Source: Pelodiscus sinensis (lineage: Eukaryota; Chordata; Testudines; Trionychidae). Taken from it: a stretch of DNA of 64,000 nucleotides. Made by a program: the position numbers and the translations under genes. Positions within the stretch are counted from its first letter, which is position 1; each line of letters opens with the position of its first letter. The DNA lies in NCBI RefSeq assembly GCF_049634645.1, contig NC_134712.1, positions 67,305,791 to 67,369,790 of the forward strand, in the 5' to 3' direction. Positions 10,288-22,224 of the stretch are shown piece by piece. Under the pieces are notes generated by a model, which was not told the DNA's origin, did no database searches, and was given only the letters and a program-made list of their open reading frames with translations.

Positions 10288-12394
10288 TTGCAAAAATGGA
10301 GTCTTTGTTAAGAAAGTGTCAGTTCTGTGGTCAAATTCCAGTCCTTAGTGATTTCAGCATCAGTGATTTCACTAGGTAATATGGTACCTCACGACCATTG
10401 CCTCCTTGCACTGCCCTTCAACACATTGCCTGCATGTTGAGTCCAAGGTCAGTCTACACAAGATTTTATCAATGATTTTTGCTCAAGCGATCACTCAGAG
10501 AAGACAAGGACTCTCAATTGATTCTAGTCAGCTCTGCCTTTAAACACTGGATGTAAAGTGTCAGATATAATTGAGGACTCCCAAATAGACTCTACACCAC
10601 CAGAAATAAAACCTGTTTCCGTCTTTTGTGACTTTGTTAGATGTGACTCACTATCCTCTGCTTAGTGTTCAAGTTATGGTAGACCCTAAGCCAGGTCACA
10701 TTAAATTCAGATCTTTAACCTTTTAATCATACAATATGGATAACAACATTTCATTCTCCCAGCTCCAAGTCTTAAGTGAATTTCAACCTAAAAGAGCCAA
10801 AATTGATCATCTTGACATGGCAAGTGTGTCTACTGATCTCTGTGGCAAAGTAAGTTGTCTATATAAATAAGGTCTGCTTGTGAAGCCTTTTCCTACAGTT
10901 GATTAACAGATGGCAGTAGATAGCTCATTCAGACCACTGGCTGATAATAGTTAGTCACCCTGACCAGTCATTAACCATAGTCATGGACTCACCCTACTCT
11001 CCATTGTCTCTATGATTCTCTGATGATCTGTGACAAAAAAGGAGGGTGGAAAGGGAAACTGAAGAGAGGAGACCTCTCTGAATTCACCAAAGAGCAGTAT
11101 TGCCAACCCAAAAAATCACAAGGAACGCCTATACAAAGTTATGAGACTGGTCTACAAATCATAAGATATTTTAAAAAGAAAACATGTTGGATTTTTATTG
11201 GCCTTTTGTTTCTTGAGTATTTAAGGTTCATGTTTTAAAGCTTTCCTCCTTAGCTGTAAGGCCCAGAAGTATAGAGAACTTTTTTTTAAATGAAAGCTGA
11301 GATTCCTACATAATCAATGGACTCCAGTCCTTTAGAAAAACACCAAATGTTTTGAGACTCATGGTAAAACAATGGAGGAATTCTTGTGAGCCCATGTTTT
11401 GCCCACAGTATAAATATAAATAAAAAATCTTCTCCACTAAACATCCTAATGAAATATTGCAAATGGTAAACTGAATTCAACAGCTCCTGATATGAACAGG
11501 TATCAACCTAGTTTTTCATATTTGAGATGGGTTACCAGGAAGCATACATGACAATATGAAATCTTTCTACTCTCAAGTCAACATGTTCAAAAAGCACCTA
11601 TAATTTTGATCCATGCATTTATTGGATAGTGAAAGAGAAAGGAGGGGAATTAGTGTAGATAAATGTTTAAATTAAAAAAAAAAAAGGCTGAAGGAATTAG
11701 GACTGGGCTCCTGCATCTCACGTTCAGAACTGACTAGGACACTTATGCCCAGTTTTTCAAAGGTGTGTAAAGATCAGATAGATATCTTTGAAGATCCGAG
11801 TTGGCAATTGTCTCTTTAGGAGCTTAATTACCTTTGAAAATCTGAGCTTAGATTTCCAAGTCCAATTTTCAAAAATGACTTTAGTCACTCAAGTGCCTTT
11901 GAAAATTTTAACTGGGGGCCTAAAGAGACAAAAATAGACAAAAGGCAGGAGATATGGTATTCCTTTTAAAATGTGTGACATGTATTTTTAGCTAAATTTT
12001 CTATTATTTTTCTCCCAGGGGCAACTGACCCCTCCGGCTCCCTCACTACGCCACTGCTCCTCCTCCTGCAGATCTATCATCTTATGCATGTGCAAGATCT
12101 GAGAGCCGTCCCATGAATCTGCAGTTAGCGCCTATGGTGCCTGCTTCTGGGTGGTGTCTCAATGCTGCCACATTTACCTCCAAAGCAGGCCCTTGCTGTT
12201 GACCCCCAAGGCATCCACAGGTCCAGTCTCCTTTCAATGGGCCCACTTCCCACGGCTCATTGATCTTGGATCTGGCTTCCATCCCTTCTCCAAGCCCCAT
12301 CAGAACTACTGTGCCCTCCTTAGGAAAAGAATAAACAGGAGGATTGGAAATTAACCCACCCAGTCTCACGTCCCTTAGGCGGGGAATGAGCAAT
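10288..12394. other. Unassigned stretch inside the hAT-like element
   Basis: No coding region recognised. Around 11745-11960 the sequence has degenerate CTTTGAAAATCTGAGC-type units like an old palindromic amniote repeat; a weaker relative may lie near 54716-54810. Confidence 0.4.
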
Positions 12395-12397
12395 CTA

Positions 12398-13450
12398 CAT
12401 TAGGCCCCAGCTGGAGTATCATGTTCAGGAAATGTGGAGAAACTGGAGAAAGTCCAGAGAAGATCAACACAAATGATGAAAGGTCTAGAGAACATGAGAT
12501 ATGAGGCAAGGCTGAAGAAATTGGCCTTGTTTACCTTGGAAAAGAGAAGACTGAAAAGGGGAAAGAGCAGTTTTCAAGTACAGGCAGTCCCCGGGTTACG
12601 TACAAGATAGGGACTGTAGGTTTGTTCTTAAGTTGAATCTGTATGTAAGTCGGAACTGGCATCCAGATTCAGCCGCTGCTGAAACTGACCAGCGGCTGAC
12701 TACAGGAAGCCCGAGGCAGAGTTGCTCTGCCCCGGGCTTCCTGGAATCAGCCGCTGATCAGTTTCAACAGGCTGAATCTGGACACCAGTTCTTACGTACA
12801 GATTCAACTTAAGAACCCCAGGAGTCCCCAAGTCAGTTGCTGCTGAAACTGATCAGCGGCTGATTCCAGGAAGCCTGGGGCAGAGCAACTCTGCCTCGGG
12901 CTTCCTGTAGTCAGTGCTGGTCAGTTTCAGCAGCGGCTCACTTGGACGCCTGGGGCAGAGCAGCTTGGGTGCTGCTGGGTTGCTCCAGTAGCGCCGCTCC
13001 TCGGTGCTACTGGACCAACCCAGCAGCACCCAAGCTGCTCTGCCCCAGGCATCCTGATTCAGCCGCTGCTGAAACTGACCAGCTGAAACGGACCAACCGG
13101 CAGCGCCCCAGCTGCTGTACCACAGGCGTCCGGAGCAAAGTCGCGGAGCACGGGGGCAGCGGGACAGCCCAGACGCGCCGCGGCTGTCCCGCTGCCGGCG
13201 TCCTCAGAGGCTTTGCTTCCCGTCTCCCTGGTCTGCTTGTCTTCAGCGGACCAGGGAGACGGGCAGCAAACCCTGTTCGTAACTGCGGATCTGACGTAAG
13301 TCAGATCCGCGTAACTCGGGGACTGCCTGTATCTAAAAGAGTATTATAAGGAGGAGGAAGAAAAATTGTTCTGCTTGGCCTCTGAGGTTAGGATGAGAAA
13401 CAATGGGCTTAAATTGCAGATATTTAAGACCAGGTTAGACAGACACCTTC
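12398..13450 (+). mobile_element. CR1 LINE fragment split by a Tigger-like MITE
   Basis: Sense-strand CR1 ORF2 3' sequence is present at 12398-12578 (G-E-T-G-E-S-P-E-K-type region and L-E-K-R-R-L-K-R) and resumes at 13332-13450 (codons for N-N-G-L-K-L-Q and F-K-T-R-L-D). The break is exactly the 749-bp MITE at 12581-13329. The LINE 3' terminus is missing. Confidence 0.8.
12581..13329 (+). mobile_element. Tigger-like fold-back MITE, copy B (complete)
   Basis: Both ends are present: CAGGCAGTCCCCGGGTTACG at the left and GTAACTCGGGGACTGCCTG at the right, flanked by TA at 12579-12580 and 13330-13331. It has the same subterminal inverted pair (about 12624-12660 and 12783-12816) and GC-rich inner hairpins as copy A. 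It has no transposase. Confidence 0.85.
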
Positions 13451-13899
13451 TAGGGCAACTCAACTTTGGAAGCCCCAGGGGCCACACTGATACTTACAGA
13501 ACATGCTGAGGGCCTCAACTTAAGTGTGGTTATATATGCAAACAAATATATACAAATAGCTTCTCTCACACTGACAGGCATGAATACAAAGATTAAGGCA
13601 AGACTACACAACACACAGGCCCCATTTAAGTCAGTTCTGCTGATATTAACAAAATGCAATATTTACCTGATTTCTACCCATGTGACAGCACTTTTCATGA
13701 GCAATGACAGTCCAAGAATTTAACTACTAAAACACATATCAACAGAAGATCATTACACTGACTACTTTTTGTTTTGGCTCCCACTCGCCGGCCACATGTT
13801 GATCCCCTCATAAACCCAAACTGCAGCGTGGGGCGCAAACAAACTGGCTGTGGGCAGCATACCACATTATTAATAAATATTTTATAAACCTTTACCTTT

Positions 13900-14685
13900 T
13901 CTCTCTGCTGCCATGTCTCCTCTTCTTGTTTCATCATCTCCCCTGGTGCCTGCTGCCCACCAGCTCCTCGCCCTGCTCTGCTGTCCTGACTCCTGCTTTT
14001 CTCACTGCCCTCAGCCCTCCTGCAACCTGCTCCCTTCCACCAGCCCTTCTCTCCCCCCTGTGCCCACTCCTCCAGTAGCTCCACTCTGATCATGTGAGTT
14101 ACCCCTCTTCTTACACCTCCCTCTACACACCTGCCCTGCATCTCTCCTCTGGTGCTGGTCCCTTCCCTGCAGTTGTCTGCCCTTCTGCTTCACGCCCAGA
14201 ATCCCCTGGTACCAGCACCTGCACCTTCCCTTAGCCCTGCACCCTCCTGGTGCTCCCCCTTCCCTCACTGCCCCTACCTCCTTTGCCCTCTTTTTCCCTG
14301 ATTCCCACCCTCTCACCACTCTGCCCCATTCCCTTCCTGCCCCTCTGTGCCCTCACACATGACTTGCTCCATCCCCACCTTTCTCATGCCCACCCCTTCT
14401 TTCAAGCCTTCTCCCAGCACCTTCCCCTCCAGCCTCCAATGCCCTTCCCCTCTCCTCTCCCAGCATCACCCTGTCCCCACTCCCACTGACACCTTCTCTC
14501 CTGCCCTTTTCCTGATTGTCTGTGCTTGGCCCCCTGGCATTTGTTTCTCCTCCACCCTGTCTCTTGGTACCTTCCCCTTCCACTCCTCTCCCTCCCCCTC
14601 CACACAAGCCTCTTCCTCTCTCCCCCTTCACTCCATTCAAGCCCCTCTTGCTCCCGCTCCCCCTCCCCTATCTTCTGCAGTCTGC
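13900..14685 (+). repeat. Pyrimidine-rich (CCT-type) tract
   Basis: Nearly 800 bases strongly biased to C and T on the + strand, with irregular CCCCTCC, CTTCCC and TGCCC units. Several long open frames on both strands result from this bias and are not genes. Confidence 0.75.
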
Positions 14686-14687
14686 AG

Positions 14688-14927
14688 GGCCGGACTGTGA
14701 ACCGCGTGCGCCGCAGCAGCGGCTGCGTGGCACTTTTCAGTTTTAAAATCCCGGGCGTGACGTGATGTCACGCCCGGGCGTCTCCCCGCCCACCTGCGAA
14801 CGGCATGCACGGCAGGAGCAGCCAGCAGTGTGTGCAGGTAAGGGTGTGGGGGGGGGGGGGAGCCGAGCCAAGGGAGCAACTTCCGGGTGCAGGGCGCGGG
14901 GCCCGAATCGGCTTAAGGCTGGCCCTG
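14688..14927. repeat. Right GC-rich segment of the hAT-like element, or a short separate copy
   Basis: CAGGGCCGGACTGTG at 14688 resembles the left end of the large element, and CTTAAGGCTGGCCCTG closes at 14927. However, the 8 bases before 14688 do not match ACTGTCAA, so I favour the large-element reading. It includes the palindrome CGGGCGTGACGTGATGTCACGCCCG near 14752-14776. Confidence 0.4.
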
Positions 14928-14935
14928 ACTGTCAA

Positions 14936-15412
14936 TCTAGTTATTGGAATCCTACAAATACTTAGTGGGTTTTTTTCCTCTAGTAGCTAAAGAAAAGTTC
15001 TGCCACTTAAGCTCCTAAGTCTATTGAATTTTATGAAACATTCCACATTTGAGTTGTTTTCACTGCCAGCTCGGGGTGGGTGTGTGTCTGTCTGTCTGAG
15101 AGGGGTTCCATATACTGTGAAGGACTGTGGTAGATATGATAACTTCCTGTCATATCCTTGGGTGATTTTTGTTCTTCCTGATCCAGCAAATGGACAGGAC
15201 TTTTTCCAAAGCATGTCCCTACCCTGGCAGAAGAGATGGAATAATTTTCATCTGCTTGAGCCCCATAAGCCCGGGTAGCATCTGGTAATCTTGCATGTGT
15301 ATAGAAGTGCTTGTTTTTAATATATTTTCTGAGTAATGCTTTTATCTGAGCAAGTACTTTTATTTTTTCAGAAGGAGTCATGTGGCAACTTTCATCTGCT
15401 AATCATACACTA
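14936..15412. other. Unassigned stretch
   Basis: Nothing recognised beyond a short TGTCTGTCTGTC run near 15082-15096. Confidence 0.5.
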
Positions 15413-15720
15413 CAGGTCGAACCTTTTTATCCCGGCACACTCTGGTCTGGCAACATCTGTGGTCTAGCATGATTTTAGTTAGTCAGATGTCCACTTACCA
15501 TGGGTTTGACCAAGTTTCCCAAGGTCCCATATCTTTTGTTTGCAGCCACCAGTTCTCACTCTGTGTTCTGTGCTGTTATTCGCTCTAATTTACCCCTAAC
15601 TGTCTTCTAAGAGCCCAGTAAGGAGTGGAAGTGTTGGTAATGCTGCTAGACATGGTCCAGCAAATTCTGTCTCGGCACCGGTCAGGTCATGAGAGTGCTG
15701 TACTAGAGACAGTCAACCTG
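15413..15720. mobile_element. TA-flanked MITE with subterminal hairpin (copy 2)
   Basis: Left end CAGGTCGAACCTTTTTATC and right end GAGACAGTCAACCTG, flanked by TA at 15411-15412 and 15721-15722. The GGCAACATCTGTGG motif matches copy 1 in the same orientation. It is 308 bp, half the length of copy 1, and lacks the GC-rich body. Confidence 0.7.
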
Positions 15721-15722
15721 TA

Positions 15723-17105
15723 GTTATTGCTTATAAGCTTATATGCTGACCTTTTAGGCACACTGAGTTGATGGGAATATCACAACCCCTGCATACCCCT
15801 CTTCAGCAAGGAGTGGAATAAGGGTTCCTACCCAAGGACAGGTGATGGGTGAAAACCTGAAAACAGGCATTCCTGGAGTGAGCTATGAAGGGGGGTGAAT
15901 ACAGGTACAGTTACTATGAAACTGTAACATTATCCACTTTAGAATTAGGAACTGTGATTTCTGTTCTTACTCTGTTGACTGACTCATTTTTATGATTCTG
16001 TACAGTGCATAACCCTTATTGATCAAGACAACCTATCAAATCTTATGAGGCAATCAAGCATTGACTGGTTTGGGGAATAGGACCCAGGTCTTTCACATAG
16101 CAAATCTCAACTTATCTGCTCAGCAATTCTGCCTTTCTGAATTTATATAATTGTGTGCAGTGTGTTTAGCTGCCTCTAACCACTAGACCATAGTCTTCTC
16201 CCTAACCCAAGAATAGGGCTCTGGATTCCTCACTTTCAGATCTTCTGCAGCTGTCTAGTTAATGAGTAGCTCACTGCCAGATTATGATAAGTTATCTTTC
16301 GGTGATAGGGCTGCATATCAGGTAGCAACTACTTCTGTGATTGGCAGAAAAAGATTGTCCCATCCCTTCCTTTTCTGTTACTTCTTGATGCGTTAAAAAT
16401 ATTTGAAAGGTGTTTCCCAAAAAATGCCCTATTTCCTGATAGCTGACAAAACATCATCATAGAATTTTACCAATATGTGAGTCTGAACTGAATTTACTGC
16501 AGCTCATGCATTATCATCCAGACTATTAAGACATCTGGAGTTGGTGTGATGTTTAACCCCTAGTGATGCAAAAATGAAAGAGCAGAGTATACTTTATTGA
16601 TCTGGGTAATATAGATGAAAAATAAACAAAACAGCCAGTCATAGCCTTTCCTCTTTTAGGAAAGGACCACTTATCTGTCCAAAGTTAGGCATACTAGGTG
16701 GTGTACCGGGAGTGATTTAGAAGCATGAATTCTACTGAAAGTCAGGTAGATGCTATGGAAAAATCTGACCCAGTAAGTTCTTAAAGCTTTTTTTGAAGAT
16801 ACTTAGAAACCATGGGGATAGGGTCAGTTAAGTACCTAAACTGAATATGAATATTGAGGGAGGAGGGGGAAATCTTTGTACCTGAGGATAAATAAATTTA
16901 ATTTGGAAGACAAGATTTAGGCATGGAATATTAATGCCATATTCTCAATATGTTACTTGTTTGGTTAAGTTGAATCACACTTCAAACTAGCAGCGTTGCT
17001 GTTTTCCCCCTCTTTACCCCTTTTGTTAAATGATCTCTGTATATAGTTCATGCTGCCTTTTTCTCTGTGAAATTCAAAACAAGTAACCTTTTTTTTTTCT
17101 CCCAG
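15723..17105. other. Sequence upstream of the PCMTD1 acceptor
   Basis: No gene recognised. Around 16065-16200 there is a possible old SINE-like remnant (GACCCAGGTCTTTCACA, CTCTAACCACTAGACCA). The last 30 bases are the polypyrimidine tract of the acceptor. Confidence 0.4.
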
Positions 17106-17226
17106 GATTCACTTGTGATGTTCTGATGTGCTGTTGAAAGGAAAAGACCAGAGTCTATTGCACACTGACACTTCAAAACTCTTCTGCTAATGTATTTTCA
17201 AACTCATTGAATTATAGAAAATCAGC
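17106..17226 (+). other. PCMTD1: PCMTD1 5' UTR part of first coding exon
   Basis: A pyrimidine-rich tract ending in CAG (17103-17105) gives a good splice acceptor 121 bases before the start codon, so this stretch is read as 5' UTR spliced to an upstream non-coding exon. The start codon context is strong, with A at -3 and G at +4. The upstream exon and promoter were not found in the window. The acceptor call rests on the sequence alone. Confidence 0.7.
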
Positions 17227-17533
17227 ATGGGAGGAGCTGTGAGTGCTGGGGAAGACAATGATGATTTAATTGATAACTTGAAAGAAGCTCAGTATATTCG
17301 CACTGAGAGAGTGGAGCAAGCCTTCAGAGCAATTGACCGTGGTGATTATTTTCTAGAAGGATACAAGGAGAATGCTTATAAAGACTTGGCTTGGAAGCAT
17401 GGAAATATACACTTATCAGCACCTTGCATTTATTCTGAAGTCATGGAGGCATTGAAACTTCAACCAGGATTATCTTTTCTGAATCTTGGTAGTGGAACCG
17501 GATATTTGAGTACAATGGTGGGATTAATATTAG
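17227..17533 (+). CDS. PCMTD1: PCMTD1 coding exon 1 (residues 1-102 plus first base of codon 103)
   Basis: This exon encodes the N-terminus of protein-L-isoaspartate O-methyltransferase domain-containing protein 1. The start Met-Gly-Gly-Ala-Val-Ser fits an N-myristoylation signal on Gly2, which is a prediction. The PCMT-type fold begins around residue 20. The Ser-Ala-Pro substrate-loop motif lies near residue 64, and AdoMet-binding motif I (LNLGSGTGYLS) covers about residues 85-95. The exon ends one base into a Gly codon and is followed by the donor GTAATT at 17534. Reading past the donor gives an artefactual 122-residue frame that stops in the intron. The sequence is nearly identical to mammalian PCMTD1 as I recall it, so the call is firm; the paralogue PCMTD2 is less likely because of the near-identical start and the matching C-terminus. 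Confidence 0.96.
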
Positions 17534-17687
17534 GTAATTCTTTTATTTTAAACATATATGAAATACTGGTTACTGAATATAGATTATTAGTTTAACACGT
17601 CACATTTTGCCATTATTTTGTTGTTTAATATGCTTTAGTCTTAAGTAGCAGAAAAATCATAGAATTAGGAAGTTGGAACATACTTTC

Positions 17688-17820
17688 TTCTTTGAGTAGT
17701 GTCCCCGTGGGTGCTCCACTGTAGGTGTCGGGCTCGTCCTGGTGCCGCAGATTGGAGATTCATCAGCAGTAGTCCAGCTGGACCGTGCATGCGCAGCAAG
17801 CATCTCATGCCATTCGCACT
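17688..17820 (+). repeat. DIRS left inverted terminal repeat
   Basis: Matches the reverse complement of about 23455-23600 over some 130 bases with scattered mismatches. Shared blocks include GGTGCTCCACTGTAGGTGTC, CAGCAGTAGTCCAG and CATCTCATGCCATTCGC. Confidence 0.88.
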
Positions 17821-18055
17821 GTCTCTGAGAGCACATGGTCCTGCTCCCGCCAGTTCCTTCTAACTGTCCATGGTTGCAGACAGAGCAAGTTTCTTCTCCT
17901 CACATCCTGAGAGGGGAAGATTAGTATTAGTTAGTATTTAGTTGTTTATAGTTCTGTAGTTAGAGTTCAATAGTTCTTACTTGATAACTGTTAATTAAAA
18001 AAAAAATTCTCTTAATAGTTAAGGACTGCATAGCCTAGTCCCCTATTACACAGTA

Positions 18056-19973
18056 ATGCCGGGATCTTCCAGATTCAAGAAATGTGGTACATGTCATGAC
18101 CCGATGCCCACCTTGGATGGACATTCTCGCTGTATCAAGTGTTTGGGCGAGGGACATATCCCTAAAAAATGCCCGCACTGTTCTAAACTTACAGCACGAG
18201 CCAAGCGGGACCGCGAAATGAGGCTCAAAACGTTGCTCTTTAATAAGGTACTACAGTCCACCAAGGCTGATTCTTTGTGACCCCCGGAGTCTCTGGGAAT
18301 AGACATACACCGGTCCGCCCCAAGTGTGCCTAAGAAAGTCATCCCCACTCCTCTACTCGCCATCGAAGTGACCTAGTGCGGGAGATAAGCTGGGCACTTT
18401 GGGAATGACTCTTAGCTGCCACACTGATAGACATAAGATAGGCTGGAGTACATCGGCGTCGAGTCCGACCCTTTCGAGGGAACTGGCACTGGCGACCTCT
18501 GTGGTGCCCAGAGCAGAGTCGGTACCGGCAGCGGCACTGGGAAAGCAGCCGCCAATGTCAGCACCAACAATGAGGCTGTCACTGACTGCTGTGCCAACAC
18601 TGATGCAACCTGTGGCACTGGCACCTGCTATGGTGCCACTGCTATTGGCACCGATGGCACCAGCTCCACCAGCAATATATCCAGAGCCGGATATGGCTTT
18701 ATCCCATCGACAGCCCTCTCCGGCACTGTCAAAGGCCCTACGCAAGTCTAGGAGACTGATTACTCCCTCTCCTAGCCCAGAACCTGCTCATTTTTTCCCC
18801 AGAGCCATCATCTCATGGCTCAGCTTGTTCAGTATGCTCCGAAGAAGTGATACACAGCAGTCTGACTACGCAACACCGCCATTTGTCACCACGCTACTCC
18901 CCATCTCTGCAGCGTTACTATCGGCACTGATCCTCACAGGTCTCCAAGATGCTCATGAGGCAGGTCACGCTCATCTAGATCTCCTACGCATTCATCTTAA
19001 TCCCGCTACCATCATACAACTATGAGTAGATATTCTCCAAGATACTCCCCAAGATACTATTACGGTCGCCACTATGACCACGATTACTATGACTGACACT
19101 GCCCTTATTTGGCAGGATGCATTTGTTCAAGATCACCTCATTACCACCAACTGCATGTCTCATGTGACAATACTAGATTACCCACTCCATCTGTTGGCAC
19201 AAGACCACCCCCCTCCCCCCCCCCACTGGGGACGTGCCTGCACTCACTTTGCAAATATCTGAACAAGGCAATATCTGCACTCACGGGCAAATATCTGAAC
19301 AAGAGTAGCCACAAGGGGAGTCCTCAACGGACCAGTTGTCCTCTTCTCTGGATGACGCCATCTTTGCAGGTGACTCTTCACCTACCAATGATGCTCGGCA
19401 ATTTCAAGAGCTAGTCAAACACACGGTGAGACCCAGGAAGTACAACTAACCAAAGTACAGCAGAAACAGCATCGACTGCTGAAGAATTTGCAACCCTCTC
19501 AGAAGTCTAGGGTGGTACTACCTCTTGATGAGGCAATTCTTGAAGTCGCTGTCGAGATCTGGCAGACGCCTGCTTCTACCCTTGTAACCAACAAAACGGC
19601 AGACAAAAAGTACTTCGTCCCCTCGAAAGGGATAGAATTTACACATCCACAGCCTAACTCGCTGGTAGTGGACGCAGCACAGCAGAGAGCTAAAGCACCA
19701 CAATTTAAGAACACCACTAATGACAAGGAGGCTGAACGACTAGATTTATTCGGCAGGAAAGTTTACTTATACACTACACTGACTTTGAGGATGGCTAATT
19801 ACGTGGCCCTCCTTTCTAACCACAACTTTGATAATTATACCAAGTTGGTGGCACTTTTAGAACATCTGCCTGACAACAAACGCCAAATACTAAAATTGGT
19901 AGTACAGGAGGGTTACACTGCTTCCAGGGCAGCATTACAGATTGCATTGGACATCGCTGACATGGCTGCCTGA
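18056..19973 (+). pseudogene. DIRS Gag-like ORF remnant
   Basis: The start at 18056 opens a frame with Cys and His residues spaced like a zinc knuckle or treble clef (C-G-T-C-H, C-I-K-C-L-G, C-P-H-C). It stops at 18280. A second recognisable block at 19488-19973 contains L-P-L-D-E-A-I-L-E, I-W-Q-T-P-A, P-N-S-L-V-V-D-A and L-D-L-F-G-R-K-V-Y, which matches the later part of vertebrate DIRS Gag as I recall it. Between them the frame shifts and stops. Product: a nucleocapsid-like protein when intact; here dead. Confidence 0.75.
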
Positions 19974-20279
19974 ACCACCGCCAATTCAGTGGTGATGCAT
20001 AGCGCATCCTGGCTCCAGTTGGCCTCAGTTCCAAGGGAACTACAGTTTGCTGAGAAAACGGATCAGGTGCTCCATTCTAGCAAAGATTCTAGAACGATGC
20101 TTAGGATACTCGGAATGCATTTACCGCCGCAAGAGATGCATGCTTTGCTACTGGAAGTGTCCTTTCTCATACACTGCATCCCGATACAGGCAGTATGACC
20201 AACAATGTCCAAAGCAACAACAGCAAAAATTACTCCCACAAAACAGGGTGCCTACCCAACAAAATAACTGGCAGTCCGT

Positions 20280-21877
20280 TTGATGGATTGGTCGGGGGAC
20301 TGCAAACCATTCCCCTTAACATCCCAACCTCACGAGTCGCAAAAGCTATTTCACTATCCATTTAGGCCATATCAACACTGGTGGTCCACCATCACCACCG
20401 ATGGATGGGTCCGTGAGCTAGTGACATCTGGCTATGCAATTCCATTTACCTTACTTCTCCCCCCCACCACCACCTTCTCCTCTCATGAGGCTCTCCTAAG
20501 GCAAGAGGTCCTGCACCGACTTACAATTGGCACCATAGAGAGAGTACCCGAGCAGTTCCTGGGCAAGGGATTTTACTCTCATTATTTCCTTACCCAGAAA
20601 AAATCAGGAGGGTGGAGACCGATTCTGGACCTTCGACTCAATTGTTACCTTCAAAAGCACAGATTCAAGATTGGTGATATTAGCTTCCATTATCCCAGCA
20701 CACGATAGCAGGGATTGGTTCACGTCCCTCGACCTGCAGGACGCTTACTTCCATGTGACTATCCATTCAGCCACAGATATTTCCTGAGATTCCTTGTAGA
20801 CACGGGACGTTTCCAGTACAGAGTTCTCCCTTTTGGCCTTTCATCATCGGTGCCCAGGGTTTTCTCTCAAACTTTAGTGGTAGTGGCAGCTTACCTTTGT
20901 CGACATGGCATTAATGATATTCCCGTACCTAGACGATTGTCTAATCAAGGTGTCATCTTTCAACGAGGCATTGCACGCTACCAATATGATACCTCTATTC
21001 AGTCTCATAATTAATCTTGCAAAATCTTCCATGACTCTGCAACAGTGTCTCAAGTTCACTGGAGCATGACTAGATTCTACAACAGCCAGGGCATACCTCC
21101 CTCTAATCAGATTCCATGCAATCCAGGACTTTGTACAAACCTCTCCAAAGTCCCAAGACCCCTATACTTACTTGTTTGTAACTCATGGGGCACAGGGCGG
21201 CCACCACATATGTGGTAAAACTTGCAAGGTTACATGTCAGATGCTGCCAACACTGGATAGCCTCCATATATCGACAAGGCAATCAGTGTGCACAGGTCAG
21301 TCTCCGTTTCCTCTCTAGCATGGGACTCCTTAGCATGGTGGAGCTCCCCTACCAACATGCTCGCTGGTGTTCCATTCCATTGCCCACAACCCACTGTGCA
21401 GATTACAACAGACACGTCTTTACAGGGCTGGGGAGTGCACTTCAGAGACTACCAAGTTCAAGGACAATAGACACTCACGAATCTCTCCAACATATCAACT
21501 TACTCGAGCTGAGAGCTGTACTTAATGCCTGCAAGCATTTCCTAGCCAATATTCAATGTTGCACCATTCAAATTCTCACTAACAACATAACAGCCTATTA
21601 CATCAACTGGCAAGGGAGAGCCCAGTCGTGGTCCTTCTGTGCAGAGGCAACACGATTATGGAACTGGTGCATTTGCCATGATATCACCATCATTGTGACG
21701 TACCTCCCAGGCAAAGACAACATTATTGCCAACGCCCTCAGCAGGCATTTTATTCACCAGCACGAATGGGAACTAAACTCTGAGGTAACACAGGACCTCT
21801 TCCAACAATGTAGGCATCTCGTTCTAGAAGTATTTGTAACACATCACAACACAAAGTGTCCCTCTTATTGCTCCTGA
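20280..21877 (+). pseudogene. DIRS reverse transcriptase / RNase H remnant
   Basis: The first part (20280-20708) shows G-F-Y-S-H-Y-F-L-T-Q-K-K and W-R-P-I-L-D-L. The next frame (from 20715) shows the L-P-F-G-L-S-S block. The catalytic Y-L-D-D can be read at 20926-20937 only after a further frame change. RNase H follows, with T-D-T-S-L-Q-G-W-G near 21410-21445, the N-L-L-E-L-R-A-V block, and a final D-N-I-I-A-N-A-L-S-R. At least three frame breaks separate these blocks, so no full enzyme is encoded. Confidence 0.85.
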
Positions 21878-22224
21878 GCGGGTCTTGGGCTGAGATCTCT
21901 CGGAGATGCCTTCCTACTAGATTGGAGTGATCATCTGCTGTATGCTTTTCCTCCGATTCCACTGATTCTGAAAGTCTTGGAGAAAATAATCAGAGACGAC
22001 GCCACGGTCATACTTGAAGCCCCCTTCTAGCCACATCAGACGTGCCTCTCATTCCTCTTCCAGATATCTATATGTCCCCCATAACTCTTACCCGAATGAC
22101 ACAACCTCGTGACACAACAGTGAGGGAACACGACCCATCCACGGATTGACTACCTGCACCTTATGGCCTGGCTCCTAGCTGGTTCCAACAAACAGAAATT
22201 ATCTGTTCCCAGGAGGTCAAACAT

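Larger units (their letters stand above)
7757..14927. mobile_element. hAT-like element with many nested insertions
   Basis: The left end CAGGGCCGGCTTTAGG and right end CTTAAGGCTGGCCCTG are inverted, with further matching inside (GCGGGGCCC near both ends). Both are flanked by the identical 8-bp sequence ACTGTCAA (7749-7756 and 14928-14935). Inside lie a pogo-like element, a Tigger-like MITE, a CR1 with its own MITE, and a long pyrimidine tract. No hAT transposase could be read. A second similar left-type end occurs at 14688, so the structure could be composite. Confidence 0.6.

Noticed and set aside
13695..14765. Several Pro/Ser/Leu-rich or Gly/Arg-rich frames
   Set aside because: They follow from the C/T strand bias of the tract and appear in several frames at once.
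17534..17595. Open-frame extension of PCMTD1 past exon 1
   Set aside because: A GT donor at 17534 and exact phase match to 28550 show that this is intron.
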